DNA from: Prauserella cavernicola
Lineage (GTDB): Bacteria > Actinomycetota > Actinomycetes > Mycobacteriales > Pseudonocardiaceae
DNA length: 64,000 nucleotides
Reading direction: 5' to 3'
NCBI RefSeq assembly: GCF_016595675.1
Contig: NZ_JAENJH010000002.1
Coordinates: 310,001-374,000, forward strand
The translations under genes and the position numbers were made by a program. The notes under the pieces were generated by a model, which was given only the letters and a program-made list of their open reading frames with translations, was not told where the DNA came from and did no database searches. This document shows, piece by piece, positions 33,212-41,311 of the stretch (positions are counted from its first letter, which is position 1; every line of letters starts with the position of its first letter).

Positions 33212-34155
33212 CCTCGGGTCGCCAACCGGAAGCGCGGGTCGGGTGTCTCGGCTGCCTGCGCCGCCGACGCACGATCGTCGGCACCGAGCGCGTCGGCGAG
33301 CAGCGGTTCCAGCCAGTCGCGCACGGCCGCGGCGTGTTCGCCGCCCAGCCGCGCGGAGGAGGCGAGCTCGTAGCCGCGGTGCAACGAGACCTCCGCCAGC
33401 GGCGACCACGCGAGCCCGTGCCGGCGCGCGAACGGCTCGGCGCACACCAGCACCGCGTGGCCCGCAAGCGTTTCCGCCACCGCGGTGGCGGTGGAGGCGG
33501 CACGGCGCACGCGGCTCTCCGCCAGTCCCGCGCGAGCGACGGCCTTGGCGAAGCGCTCCGCCGCGAAGCCGATCCCGTCCTCGGCGGTGACCAGCAGGTC
33601 GGGCGTCTGCCCTGCGACGCCCCGCCGTGGCCGCAGGCTCTCCAGGTGCACCGGCCGACCAGCATCGAACCCGGCCGAGGCCAGTCCCAGCGGCACGTGG
33701 TGCGTCGCCGTCTCGGGCGGCACACGCACCAGCGCGAACGCGAGCGACCCGGCAGCCAGTCCCACCTCGCGTTCCTCGGCGGCCAGCTCCCGCACGCCGA
33801 TCGGCACGCCGTGCTGCGCGCCCGCCCGGATCACGCGGGCGAGCGCGGCCGGGTCGCCGTCGGGCGGTACGCCGAGGGTGTGCGCCGCCGTGGCCCGCGC
33901 GTCCCTGGCGACCTGGCGCAGGTGCTCGACGCGGCCGAGCACGTCCCTGGCGTGCGGGAGCAGCAGCATCCCCAGCTCGGTGCTGGTGATCTGGCGGCGC
34001 GAGCGGTCGAAGAGCTCGCCGCCGAGGTGCTGTTCGAGAACCTTGATCCGCCTGCTCAGCACCGGCTGCGCGACGTAGAGCACGTCGGCGGCCCTGGAGA
34101 AGCTGCGTTGCTCGGCCACGGCGACGTAGGCCTCCAGGTGTGCGAGCAGGTCCAT
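33208..34155 (-). CDS. LysR family regulator of the beta-lactamase region
   Basis: 315 residues from ATG 34155; a GTG at 34164 is in frame. The winged helix is standard (MDLLAHLEAYVAVAEQRSFSRAADVLYVAQPVLSRRIKVLEQHLGGELFDRS). The effector domain is atypical in sequence but of normal length. Divergent from two class A beta-lactamase genes and co-transcribed with a beta-lactamase-like gene, as in AmpR-ampC systems, so sensing of cell-wall damage is a reasonable inference. Confidence 0.88.
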   Translation of the reverse strand: MDLLAHLEAYVAVAEQRSFSRAADVLYVAQPVLSRRIKVLEQHLGGELFDRSRRQITSTELGMLLLPHARDVLGRVEHLRQVARDARATAAHTLGVPPDGDPAALARVIRAGAQHGVPIGVRELAAEEREVGLAAGSLAFALVRVPPETATHHVPLGLASAGFDAGRPVHLESLRPRRGVAGQTPDLLVTAEDGIGFAAERFAKAVARAGLAESRVRRAASTATAVAETLAGHAVLVCAEPFARRHGLAWSPLAEVSLHRGYELASSARLGGEHAAAVRDWLEPLLADALGADDRASAAQAAETPDPRFRLATRG

Positions 34156-34165
34156 TCCCAACACA

Positions 34166-34180
34166 TATCAAAATGCGATA
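34166..34180. promoter_or_regulatory. Candidate LysR binding site (TATC-N7-GATA)
   Basis: TATCAAAATGCGATA contains a T-N11-A pattern within an inverted repeat, directly between the LysR start and the divergent beta-lactamase gene. The 100-bp gap is notably AT-rich around this site. Confidence 0.5.
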
Positions 34181-34264
34181 GGTCTGTCGCGGATAGCTCT
34201 TGGACATAGGACCGCCACCACTGCTTGGCTCGAAGACGACCTTCCCGTAGTGAACGGAGCACCG

Positions 34265-35158
34265 ATGTCCCGCGCCCACCTGTCCCGCCGCTCGTTACTG
34301 CGCACCGGGCTCGCCGTGTCGGCGACCGGAGTGCTGCTCGGTGGCACGCGCTCGGCCTTGGCCGAACCCGCACAGTCGGTGCAACGCGAGCTGCGCGCAC
34401 TCGAACGCGAGCACGATGCGCGCCTCGGCGTCCACGCCACCAACACCCGCACCGGCGCCACGGTGACCTACCGCGCGCACGAACGGTTCCCGATGTGCTC
34501 GACGTTCAAGACCCTCGCGGCGGCCGCGATCGTGCGCGACCACGACATCCTCGACAAGCGGATCCGCTACACCGACGAGGTGCTGGTGCCGGGCTCGCCC
34601 ATCACCGAGCAGCACGTCGGCGCAGGCATGCGCGTCGACGACCTGTGCGCCGCCGCGATCTGCTACAGCGACAACACCGCCGCAAATCTGCTGCTCCACG
34701 AACTCGGCGGCCCTCGCGCGATCACCCGCTTCTGCCGCTCGATCGGCGACCCCGTCACGAGGCTCGACCGCTGGGAGATCGAGCTGAACACCGCCTTTCC
34801 CGGCGACCCGCGCGACACCACCACGCCGGATGCGATCGGCCGCGACTACCGCAGGCTGGTGCTCGGCGACGCGCTCCGCGCGGGCGACCGTGCGCAGCTG
34901 ACGTCGTGGCTCAGGGCAAACACCACCAGCACGAACCGCTTCGTCGCCGGACTGCCGAAGCACTGGACGATCGGCGACAAGACCGGCTCCGGCGACTACG
35001 GCACCACCAACGACGTCGGCATCGCGTGGACCGGCGCTGGCACGCCGATCGTGCTCGCCACGCTGTCCACCAAGTTCGAGCAGGACGCGGACTACGACGA
35101 CCTGCTGATCGCCGATGCCGCCCGCATCCTCGCGCGCACGCTGGCTCCCGGCGAATGA
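34265..35158 (+). CDS. Class A beta-lactamase, Tat-exported (SDN type)
   Basis: 297 residues from ATG 34265 (CGGAG 6 bp before); GTG 34250 is less favoured. The N-terminus HLSRRSLLRTGLAVSATGVLL is a twin-arginine signal peptide. Catalytic motifs: S79-T-F-K82, S135-D-N137, E171 in WEIELN, and K239-T-G241. Hydrolyses beta-lactams outside the membrane; class A by all motifs. The next gene overlaps by 4 bp and encodes a close relative, so the pair is a tandem duplication under the same promoter. Confidence 0.93.
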   Translation: MSRAHLSRRSLLRTGLAVSATGVLLGGTRSALAEPAQSVQRELRALEREHDARLGVHATNTRTGATVTYRAHERFPMCSTFKTLAAAAIVRDHDILDKRIRYTDEVLVPGSPITEQHVGAGMRVDDLCAAAICYSDNTAANLLLHELGGPRAITRFCRSIGDPVTRLDRWEIELNTAFPGDPRDTTTPDAIGRDYRRLVLGDALRAGDRAQLTSWLRANTTSTNRFVAGLPKHWTIGDKTGSGDYGTTNDVGIAWTGAGTPIVLATLSTKFEQDADYDDLLIADAARILARTLAPGE

Positions 35159-36069
35159 GCGCGTCCCGCATCACCAGGCGCGGCGCGCTGACGCTGGCGG
35201 CACTGCTGCCGCTGGCGGGCTGCGCGACGGCTCCACCACCGCGACCACGCGCGAGCGCAGCGCCCACCACCACGCCACCACAACGACACGACCGTCTGGC
35301 GGAGCTGGAACGCGATTTCGGCGCGCGGCTGGGCGTGTTCGCCGTCGCGACCGGCACCGGCGCCACGATCGAGCACCGGGCCGAGGAACGGTTCGCGTTC
35401 TGCTCGACGTTCAAGGCGCTCGCCGCGGCGGCAGTGCTGCGACGAAACCCGTTGTCGCACCTGCAAACCCGCGTCCGCTACACCGAAGCGGACCTGCTGG
35501 CGAGCTCGTTCGTCACCGAGCAGTACGTGGCGACGGGCATGACGATCCGGCAGCTGTGCGACGCCGCCGTCCGCTACAGCGACGGCACCGCCGGAAACCT
35601 GCTGCTGCGCGACCTGGGCGGCCCGGCCGAGCTGACGGCGTTCGCCCGCGAGCTCGGCGACAGGACCACGCGCATGGACCGGATCGAACCGGAGATCACG
35701 CAGGCCACGCCCGGCGACCCTCGCGACACCACGTCGCCGGCAGGCCTGGCCACCAGCGTGCGCGCGATCGTGCTCGGCGACGCCCTGCCAGGGCAGCAGC
35801 GCGAGTTCCTGCGCGATCTGTTGCGCCGCAACACCACCGGCGACGACCGCATCAGGGCGGGCGTGCCGCGCGACTGGGTCGTGGCCGACAAGACCGGCAC
35901 CGGCAGCTACGGCACGGCCAACGACGTCGCGGTGTTGTGGCTGCCGGACTCGGAACCGGTGGTGCTGGCCCTGATGTCCAGCAAACCGGACGAGGACGCC
36001 GAACCCGACGAGGCACTGCTGGCCGAGGCGGCCTCCTATGTCGCGACGACGCTCAGTCCACAAAGGTAA
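35155..36069 (+). CDS. Class A beta-lactamase, lipoprotein (SDG type)
   Basis: 304 residues; its ATG overlaps the previous stop (ATGA). The lipobox LAGC puts the lipid on C23, after an SRITRRGALTL twin-arginine-like start. Motifs: S84-T-F-K87, S142-D-G144, E in RIEPEIT, and DKTGTGSYG. The Gly at the third position of SDN is the same change seen in Mycobacterium tuberculosis BlaC. Compared with the first copy, this one stays membrane-bound. The last 17 bp overlap the convergent nitroreductase-like gene. Confidence 0.92.
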   Translation: MSASRITRRGALTLAALLPLAGCATAPPPRPRASAAPTTTPPQRHDRLAELERDFGARLGVFAVATGTGATIEHRAEERFAFCSTFKALAAAAVLRRNPLSHLQTRVRYTEADLLASSFVTEQYVATGMTIRQLCDAAVRYSDGTAGNLLLRDLGGPAELTAFARELGDRTTRMDRIEPEITQATPGDPRDTTSPAGLATSVRAIVLGDALPGQQREFLRDLLRRNTTGDDRIRAGVPRDWVVADKTGTGSYGTANDVAVLWLPDSEPVVLALMSSKPDEDAEPDEALLAEAASYVATTLSPQR

Positions 36070-36469
36070 TACGAACCAGTCGGCAGTTCAGCCAGTCCGC
36101 AACGCTGATCGGCTGGACGAGGTGACCGGGATTGCTCGGCTGATTGAGGTCGGCGACGATCTCGGTGAGCACCTCACGCCGCTGCGCCTCGTCGGTGACC
36201 GGCGTGGCAGTGGCCCGGAGATCGGCGCGCACGCCGTGTTTGAGGTGAAAGGTGAACTCCGGGTGTGCCAGCAGGTTCACGTACCAGGACGGAGAGGGCA
36301 CGGTCCCACTGCACAGGTAGATCTCGCCCCGCACCCGGTAGAAGAAGATCTCGATGCGGCGCGCCAGGCCCGTGCGCCTGCCGGTGGTGGTGATGTCGAC
36401 CGTCCGTTGCGCGGTCGTGGCGGCGCGCGTGATCTCGACGGCCGCGCGGACCGTGGCGTCCACGGGCAT
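36053..36469 (-). CDS. Deazaflavin (F420)-dependent nitroreductase-like protein
   Basis: 138 residues from ATG 36469, whose first base is shared with the SDR stop. The sequence fits the Ddn/FDOR family: TTTGRRTGLARRIEIFFYRVRGEIYLCS, SPSWYVNLLAHPEFTFHLK and a C-terminal NQPSNPGHLVQPISVADWLNCRLV. Family members use F420H2 to reduce quinones, nitro compounds or other substrates. It forms an operon with the SDR gene. N-terminal residues vary widely in this family, so substrate cannot be called. Confidence 0.82.
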   Translation of the reverse strand: MPVDATVRAAVEITRAATTAQRTVDITTTGRRTGLARRIEIFFYRVRGEIYLCSGTVPSPSWYVNLLAHPEFTFHLKHGVRADLRATATPVTDEAQRREVLTEIVADLNQPSNPGHLVQPISVADWLNCRLVRITFVD

Positions 36470-37251
36470 CACGCGGCCACCGTGTCGGCTTGGAGCGCAG
36501 GGCCCAGCAACAGCCCGCCGTCCGCGACGAACTCCGAGCCCGTGACGAACGACGCCTCCGCCGAGCTGACGTGGAGCAGCAGCGACGTGATGTCGGCCGG
36601 CGTGCCCATGCGCGGAATCGCGTACGGCTCTGGCGAGTAGTACTCCGAGATGGGCGGCTGGCCCGCGATCGAGGCGTTGATCAAGGGCGTCGAGATCACG
36701 CCGGGGTGGATCGAGTTGACCCGGATGCCGTGGCGACCGAGCTCCAGCGCGGCGGTCCTGGTGAGACCCCGCAGCGCCCACTTGCTGGCGACGTACGGGG
36801 CGTAGAACGGGGTTCCGGCGTGGGCCATCGTGGAGGCGATGTTGACGATCACGCCGCCACCCGCCCGGCGCAGCGACGGCGTCACGGTCTTGATGCCGAG
36901 GAACGTGCCGGTGAGGTTCACGTCGAGGATCCGGTCCCAGACCGCGCGCTCCACGGCCTCGATCGGCACCGCCGGGTTCTGCACACCGGCATTGTTGACC
37001 AGCACCGAGATCGGCCCGAAGCGACTTTCGGCCTCGGCGACCGCAGCCACCCACGCGTTCTCGTCGGTCACGTCGAGGCGGCTGAACAGAGCCCGCTCGC
37101 CGAGTTCGGCGGCGAGCGCCTCGCCCGGTGCTTCGGCGAGCGCGGCGATCACGACGTTCGCGCCCTCCCGGTGGTAGGCCCGGACGTGACTGGCACCCTG
37201 CCCGCCGGTGCCGCCGGTGACGAGCACGGTCTGGTTGTCGAAGCGTCCCAT
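36469..37251 (-). CDS. Short-chain dehydrogenase/reductase
   Basis: 260 residues from ATG 37251 (a longer frame from 37305 adds 18 unlikely residues). Classical SDR signs: TGGTGGQGASHV for the cofactor, VNNAGVQNP, the catalytic Ser in NIAST, and YVASK. Mycofactocin-linked or 3alpha(20beta)-hydroxysteroid dehydrogenase-like SDRs look similar. A strong palindrome lies 24 bp upstream and a TetR gene is divergent, so it is probably repressed until its inducer appears. Confidence 0.9.
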   Translation of the reverse strand: MGRFDNQTVLVTGGTGGQGASHVRAYHREGANVVIAALAEAPGEALAAELGERALFSRLDVTDENAWVAAVAEAESRFGPISVLVNNAGVQNPAVPIEAVERAVWDRILDVNLTGTFLGIKTVTPSLRRAGGGVIVNIASTMAHAGTPFYAPYVASKWALRGLTRTAALELGRHGIRVNSIHPGVISTPLINASIAGQPPISEYYSPEPYAIPRMGTPADITSLLLHVSSAEASFVTGSEFVADGGLLLGPALQADTVAA

Positions 37252-37274
37252 GACGCCTTCCCTCCTGCGATACC

Positions 37275-37298
37275 GAGGTGAGTCGAGTGACTCACCTC
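37275..37298. promoter_or_regulatory. TetR-type operator 1 (SDR side)
   Basis: GAGGTGAGTC-N4-GACTCACCTC, perfect 10-bp arms, 24 bp upstream of the SDR start. Shares the GAGTC-N4-GACTC core with a second site at 37327. Confidence 0.7.
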
Positions 37299-37326
37299 GC
37301 CACACGGTATGCGCGTGGCGAGTGGT

Positions 37327-37340
37327 GAGTCAAGCGACTC
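37327..37340. promoter_or_regulatory. TetR-type operator 2 (TetR side)
   Basis: GAGTC-AAGC-GACTC, the same core as operator 1, 20 bp before the TetR start. Two copies suggest that one repressor controls both divergent promoters. Confidence 0.6.
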
Positions 37341-37360
37341 GTCTCGCTTAGGATGGCGTC

Positions 37361-37984
37361 ATGTCCACGGAGCCCTCGCACTACCACCGGCACGTCGCCG
37401 AGCAGAAACGCGCAGCCATCATCGAGGCCGCGACCAGGCTGTTCCTCGACTCCGGCTACGCGAGCACATCGCTGGCCAAAGTCGCCGAGGCCGCGGGCGT
37501 GTCCAAAGCGACCCTGTTCAAACAGTTCCCGGCCAAAGCCGCTCTGTTCGACGCGATCGTGTCGGAGTCATGGAAGGTCGACGACGTCGTGTCCCCGCCG
37601 ACGGGCGACCTGCGCAGGGGTCTGACCGCGATCGGCCACCGCTACGTCGAGTTGCTGACCCGCCCAGGAATGGCCGCGCTCTTCCGGATCGTGATCGCGG
37701 AGCTACCGCGCTTCCCGGAGCTGGGCGAAGCGCATTTCGAGCGTGGCAAGCTGCCCTACTTCGATTCGGTGCGCCGCTACCTCGACGCCGAGCACGCCGC
37801 GGGAACCGCCGAGCTCGAGGACACCGAGCTGGCGGCGACCCAGTTCCTCGGGATGATCTCCAACTACGTCCTCTGGCCGCGGATGCTGCTGCTGGACTGG
37901 TCGCCCGACGAGGCGTCGATGGCGCACGTGGTGGACGAGGCGGTGCTGATGATGGCGGCCCGCTACGGCGCTATCACTCGATGA
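37361..37984 (+). CDS. TetR family regulator, likely controls divergent SDR operon
   Basis: 207 residues. Helix-turn-helix: KRAAIIEAATRLFLDSGYASTSLAKVAEAAGVSKATLFKQFPAKAALFDAIV. The C-terminal domain is of the TetR_C_7/AefR-like kind (YVELLTRPGMAALFRIVIAELPRFPELGEAHFERGK). Two matching palindromes lie in the divergent intergenic region. Its 3' end runs into a decayed region with regulator and enzyme remnants. Confidence 0.9.
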   Translation: MSTEPSHYHRHVAEQKRAAIIEAATRLFLDSGYASTSLAKVAEAAGVSKATLFKQFPAKAALFDAIVSESWKVDDVVSPPTGDLRRGLTAIGHRYVELLTRPGMAALFRIVIAELPRFPELGEAHFERGKLPYFDSVRRYLDAEHAAGTAELEDTELAATQFLGMISNYVLWPRMLLLDWSPDEASMAHVVDEAVLMMAARYGAITR

Positions 37985-38031
37985 CCGCGGTGGCCTCGAG
38001 CTCCGGTACGGCCAGGGGGCGCGGCACCCAG

Positions 38032-38145
38032 CTTCGCGACGTCGTCGGTCCCACCCCACCGAAGGTCGAGTACACGCTGACGGCGCCGGGCTTCGCGCTG
38101 GGCGAGACGGTGCGCCGGATGTGCGACCGGACCCACCAGCTCAGC
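38032..38145 (+). pseudogene. Remnant of an HxlR family regulator
   Basis: A frame reads QLRDVVGPTPPKVEYTLT followed by APGFALGETVRRMCDRTHQ, which matches the C-terminal wing of HxlR regulators (usual form VPPKVEYxLTxxG). No N-terminal HTH precedes it in any frame before the TetR stop at 37984, so only the tail survives. It runs into a VOC remnant on the opposite strand. Confidence 0.55.
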
Positions 38146-38335
38146 CGGCGTAGACGGACTCCAGCACCTCGGCCGGCGGCGTCACGGTGGTGATGCAGAA
38201 CGGGTGCCCCGCGGGGTCGAGCAGCACACGCCAGCGCGGATCGGACTGGTGCTCGGCCCGGGTGGCGCCCAGCACGATGGCCCGCTACTCGGGCTCGTCG
38301 AGGCGGTCACCCTCGGCGCCGAAGCTTTCGCCGTC
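38141..38335 (-). pseudogene. Remnant of a VOC (glyoxalase-like) gene with in-frame stop
   Basis: The minus strand reads HQSDPRWRVLLDPAGHPFC then ITTVTPPAEVLESVYAG and a stop, the C-terminal end of a VOC protein (DPxGxPFC motif). An in-frame TAG at 38285-38287 breaks the frame just upstream (EPE*RAIVLGATRAEHQ). The N-terminal half is not recognisable. With the HxlR tail this marks a decayed gene pair. Confidence 0.55.
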
Positions 38336-38628
38336 ACTCCGAAACGGACGGACGACATGGGGCAGGCCCCGGCGTGAGTGGAAGCGCACCGACAGCGGCG
38401 AGATCACGCTGATGCTGTGGCATCAGCCCCCGACGTGATCACCGGCAACACGTCGGAGAAGTCCGCGAGCTGTCCCCCGGATGCCCAGACCGCCACGGCG
38501 CTCCCGCGGCTCGCTGTGCGCGGATCCGCCACGGAGAACTAGCGCTACTTGCGAGATCGTGGCGCAGACCGCGGAAGGTGTGCTGATCAAGCTCGGCTGG
38601 TGAGCACCTGCCCGGTAGTGTTCCCGCC
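38336..38628. other. Gene-free decayed stretch
   Basis: Nearly 300 bp with short broken frames only. A minus-strand segment around 38440-38530 has protein-like composition (SAVAVWASGGQLADF) but is cut by stops and lacks a start. No promoter or repeat stands out before the next start at 38629. Confidence 0.4.
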
Positions 38629-39429
38629 ATGCGCCAACCTGCGCTTCCCTTCGCCGTACACGCCTCTCGGCGCGCCGAGTTCGGTCAGCGCTGGGATCGC
38701 GCACGGCTCGCGCTGCTCGCGGCTTTCGTCGTGGCGCCGCTCGTCGTCCTCGGCGCGACGATCGCGGCGTTGATCGGCGCGGGCGGTCACCCCACGAGCG
38801 CGCTGGCGCTGGCGTTCGTGGTGCCGACCGTCGGCTACCTGCTGTGGTTCCGGTTGAGCGGCCGGTTCCTGGTCCGGACCAGGTTCTGGGCAGTGCGGGC
38901 GGTCTCGTTCGGACTCGCCCAGCTCTTCGGGTTGCTCCCGGTCGCGGTGGTCGCGGGCGGCTTCGTCGGCGCACTGTGCTCCGCGCTCGCCGCGGTGGCC
39001 GTCGTCGCGAGCACGATCTCGGCGACGCGGGCGCACCAGGTGTTGTTCACCTCGAACGACGGCGCGCTGGCCGCGACGAACCTGCCCATCGAACGGGACC
39101 TGCGGATCCACCCGCCCCTGCTCTACGGCACGGCGACGATCGGCACCCAGGAACTGAGCTGGTCGCTCAAACCGAGGGGACAGTACGGCTTTCGCGGCTC
39201 ACTCGCCTCCGGCAACGTGGCGTTCGGCGAGATCACCGGCGTACGAGTGGAGCAGGTGAGCGAGCACGCCGCCCCGCTGGTCGCCCCCGGCGTGCCCGCG
39301 CCGCCGGGGCCCGTGGTCGTGGTGAGCACGCGCCGCGGCGACGCGATCGTCGCGGCCAAGGACGCGGCGGAGTTCGCCGCGCTGCTCGACCTCCGGCTGC
39401 GCCTGATCGCCGAGGGCGCCTGGGCCTGA
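38629..39429 (+). CDS. Hypothetical membrane protein with C-terminal PH-like region
   Basis: 266 residues. Four hydrophobic segments occupy about residues 26-135 (LALLAAFVVAPLVVLGATI; ALALAFVVPTVGYLL; LAQLFGLLPVAVVAGGFVG; AAVAVVASTISATR). The last 110 residues look like a soluble beta-rich domain (PLLYGTATIGTQELSWSLKPRGQ; GPVVVVSTRRGDAIVAAKDAAEFAALLDLRL) similar to bacterial PH domains. It ends 4 bp before the convergent ESX-associated operon. No family name can be given. Confidence 0.7.
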   Translation: MRQPALPFAVHASRRAEFGQRWDRARLALLAAFVVAPLVVLGATIAALIGAGGHPTSALALAFVVPTVGYLLWFRLSGRFLVRTRFWAVRAVSFGLAQLFGLLPVAVVAGGFVGALCSALAAVAVVASTISATRAHQVLFTSNDGALAATNLPIERDLRIHPPLLYGTATIGTQELSWSLKPRGQYGFRGSLASGNVAFGEITGVRVEQVSEHAAPLVAPGVPAPPGPVVVVSTRRGDAIVAAKDAAEFAALLDLRLRLIAEGAWA

Positions 39430-39433
39430 CGGC

Positions 39434-40354
39434 TCAGCGACCCGCCTGCTCGGCCCGGTCCAGCTCGTCCAGTGCCTGGATGAGGTCCACGATCACCGCG
39501 GACAGCCTGCTGACCACCAGCGTGAGCTTGGTGACCCAGCCCGCGATGTCGACGGCGGCCTTCGCGATCCGCGTGATGATCGTCTTGACCGCGCCGGGAG
39601 CGAGCACCACCGTCGCCGCCTGGATCGCGGCGCTCACCAGACCACCGGCGAGATCGGCGAGGATGTCCCTGACCGCGGTGCGCACCGAGGCCACGACATC
39701 CTTCATCTTCGCCGCGGCCGAGGACACCGCGTCGGCTCCCTGCGCGGCACCCGCGCACAGCTGGATAGTGCTGACCGCGCTCGCGCGATAGGCGTCGCCG
39801 CCCGCTCCCACCCAGTCGCCGGTCTCCTCGGGCACGCTCTTGAGGTAGTCCTCGCCCTGCTCGGCCATGCGGCCCGAGACGTTGGTCCACGTGTCGGCGT
39901 AGCCCTGCACCATGTCCGGGTTGCCGGAGAGCTGGTGCAGCACCATGCGCAGCGGCTCGACGTGCTCGAGCATCCAGCCGATGAGCTGGCCAGCGACGGC
40001 GCCGATCGGGTCGGCCATCGCACCCACGACGTCGGAGGCCAGCGCGCTTCCGCTGGCCAGCGCCGAAGCCCAGTCGCCGCTCTTCACCTGGTTGACGGCG
40101 TCGATCACGGTGGACACCGACGTGCCCTGCGCGAGCTCGGTGCCGCTGCCCATGTTGTCGAACTGCCCGGTGGCGGCGCCGAGCGGCACCGTCACCGCGA
40201 GGGCGGCGGGGCTCAGGCTGCTCGCGACCAGGGCCAGCCCCGCGGCGGCGCTCGCGTCGCTCTGGAGCATGTCGTACTGGTTGGTGGCGTCGGTCTTGCT
40301 GTCGACCAGCGGGTTGTCCGAGGACGGGTCGTCACTGACGATCGAGGATGACAT
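39434..40354 (-). CDS. WXG100-like ESX secretion-associated protein (EspA-like)
   Basis: 306 residues, mostly helical with no signal peptide. A W-x-G turn is visible in TGDWVGAGGDAYRASA between helices, as in type VII substrates. An alanine-rich middle (LVASSLSPAALAVTVPLG) and a hydrophobic C-terminal half (IAKAAVDIAGWVTKLTLVVSRLSAVIVDLIQALDELD) resemble large WXG proteins such as EspA/PPE-like forms. Its start overlaps the stop of the EspC-like gene by 1 bp. No toxin domain is seen at the C-terminus. Confidence 0.7.
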   Translation of the reverse strand: MSSSIVSDDPSSDNPLVDSKTDATNQYDMLQSDASAAAGLALVASSLSPAALAVTVPLGAATGQFDNMGSGTELAQGTSVSTVIDAVNQVKSGDWASALASGSALASDVVGAMADPIGAVAGQLIGWMLEHVEPLRMVLHQLSGNPDMVQGYADTWTNVSGRMAEQGEDYLKSVPEETGDWVGAGGDAYRASAVSTIQLCAGAAQGADAVSSAAAKMKDVVASVRTAVRDILADLAGGLVSAAIQAATVVLAPGAVKTIITRIAKAAVDIAGWVTKLTLVVSRLSAVIVDLIQALDELDRAEQAGR

Positions 40355-40710
40355 CAGCGACCACCCAACGTCGGAACGTCGCCGGCCTTGTCGAGCGACT
40401 CGCCCAGCTGCTTGAGGATTTCGATGACCTTGAGCTCGGCCTCGTCGTACCGCTTCGCCGACTCGTCGAGCTTCTGCTGGTCGTCACCGAGCTTGGTGCC
40501 GACCCGCTGGATCATCGCGGTGACCCGCTCCTGTGGTCCCTGCAGCATTTCCGGCAGGCCCATGGCCTGGCAGATCCAGCCGTAGGCGTCGTTGAGCGAG
40601 GCCACGTGACCACCCGCATCGGCGGCCTCGTCCACTCCGCTCTTGACCCCGCCCACGCTGGCGGCGTGTGCCCGGATCCTCTCCGGATCGACCTGGAATG
40701 CTTCGCTCAT
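40354..40710 (-). CDS. EspC-like type VII secretion target (DUF2580)
   Basis: 118 residues. The DUF2580 pattern is clear: FQVDPERIRAHAASVGGVKSGVDEAAD followed by ASLNDAYGWICQAMGLPEML, with the family's A-Y-G-x-x-C segment, then a second long helix. Such proteins pair with a larger WXG-type partner, here the next gene, to form a helical heterodimer exported by an ESX system. No EccC or other ESX core gene is in the window. Confidence 0.82.
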   Translation of the reverse strand: MSEAFQVDPERIRAHAASVGGVKSGVDEAADAGGHVASLNDAYGWICQAMGLPEMLQGPQERVTAMIQRVGTKLGDDQQKLDESAKRYDEAELKVIEILKQLGESLDKAGDVPTLGGR

Positions 40711-40727
40711 CGACCTGTCCCCCTTCG

Positions 40728-41246
40728 TCAGCGCAGTACCGGACCACCGAAGTCGTCGTCATCTCCGTCGTCCTGCCGGGTCGGACGCCGCCGGGGCGGC
40801 CGCGGTTCCTCCGGCGCCGCGGTGTCTTCATCGATGCCGCCCACATCCATCGTCGGCGGCTGCGGTGCGGTTTCCTCGACGGGATCGGGGAAACGCTCCT
40901 GGTACTGGGCGACGATGTCGTTGCCAGGACCGTCGTCACCGACGGTCGCACTGGTCATTTCGGACACTCGGTCGCGCAACTGCGCCTGAGCACTGTGCAT
41001 CGTGGCCATGAGCGCGGCCGACAGTGCGCGCGGATCAGCACTCCTGCCACGGTCGGTGATCGTGAGCTCCGTCGGCACTCCGGTGGAGTCGACCGTGACC
41101 CGCACCGTGCCGTCGGGCGACTCGGCGGTGACATTCGTGCGGTCGAGCTGCTCCTGCAATTCCCCGTAGCGCTGGGCTTTCTGCTCCAGTCCCTGAGCCC
41201 ACCGCGTCAGGTCCTCGGCGAACTTCATCGGATCCGGCGCGCTCAT
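40728..41246 (-). CDS. YbaB/EbfC family protein linked to ESX substrates (EspL-like)
   Basis: 172 residues. The N-terminal 100 residues fit YbaB/EbfC: KFAEDLTRWAQGLEQKAQRYGELQEQLDR, then DGTVRVTVDSTGVPTELTITDRG. The tail is Pro- and Asp-rich (PPRRRPTRQDDGDDDDFG). In mycobacteria the comparable EspL lies next to ESX-1 substrate genes and stabilises them; a chaperone-like role is inferred. First gene of the three-gene operon. Confidence 0.75.
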   Translation of the reverse strand: MSAPDPMKFAEDLTRWAQGLEQKAQRYGELQEQLDRTNVTAESPDGTVRVTVDSTGVPTELTITDRGRSADPRALSAALMATMHSAQAQLRDRVSEMTSATVGDDGPGNDIVAQYQERFPDPVEETAPQPPTMDVGGIDEDTAAPEEPRPPRRRPTRQDDGDDDDFGGPVLR

Positions 41247-41311
41247 GAGTCCCCCAAACCGTCGTATGAAACGGATGGGACGCTAACACGGCAAAGGACG
41301 CACCGTGGCCG

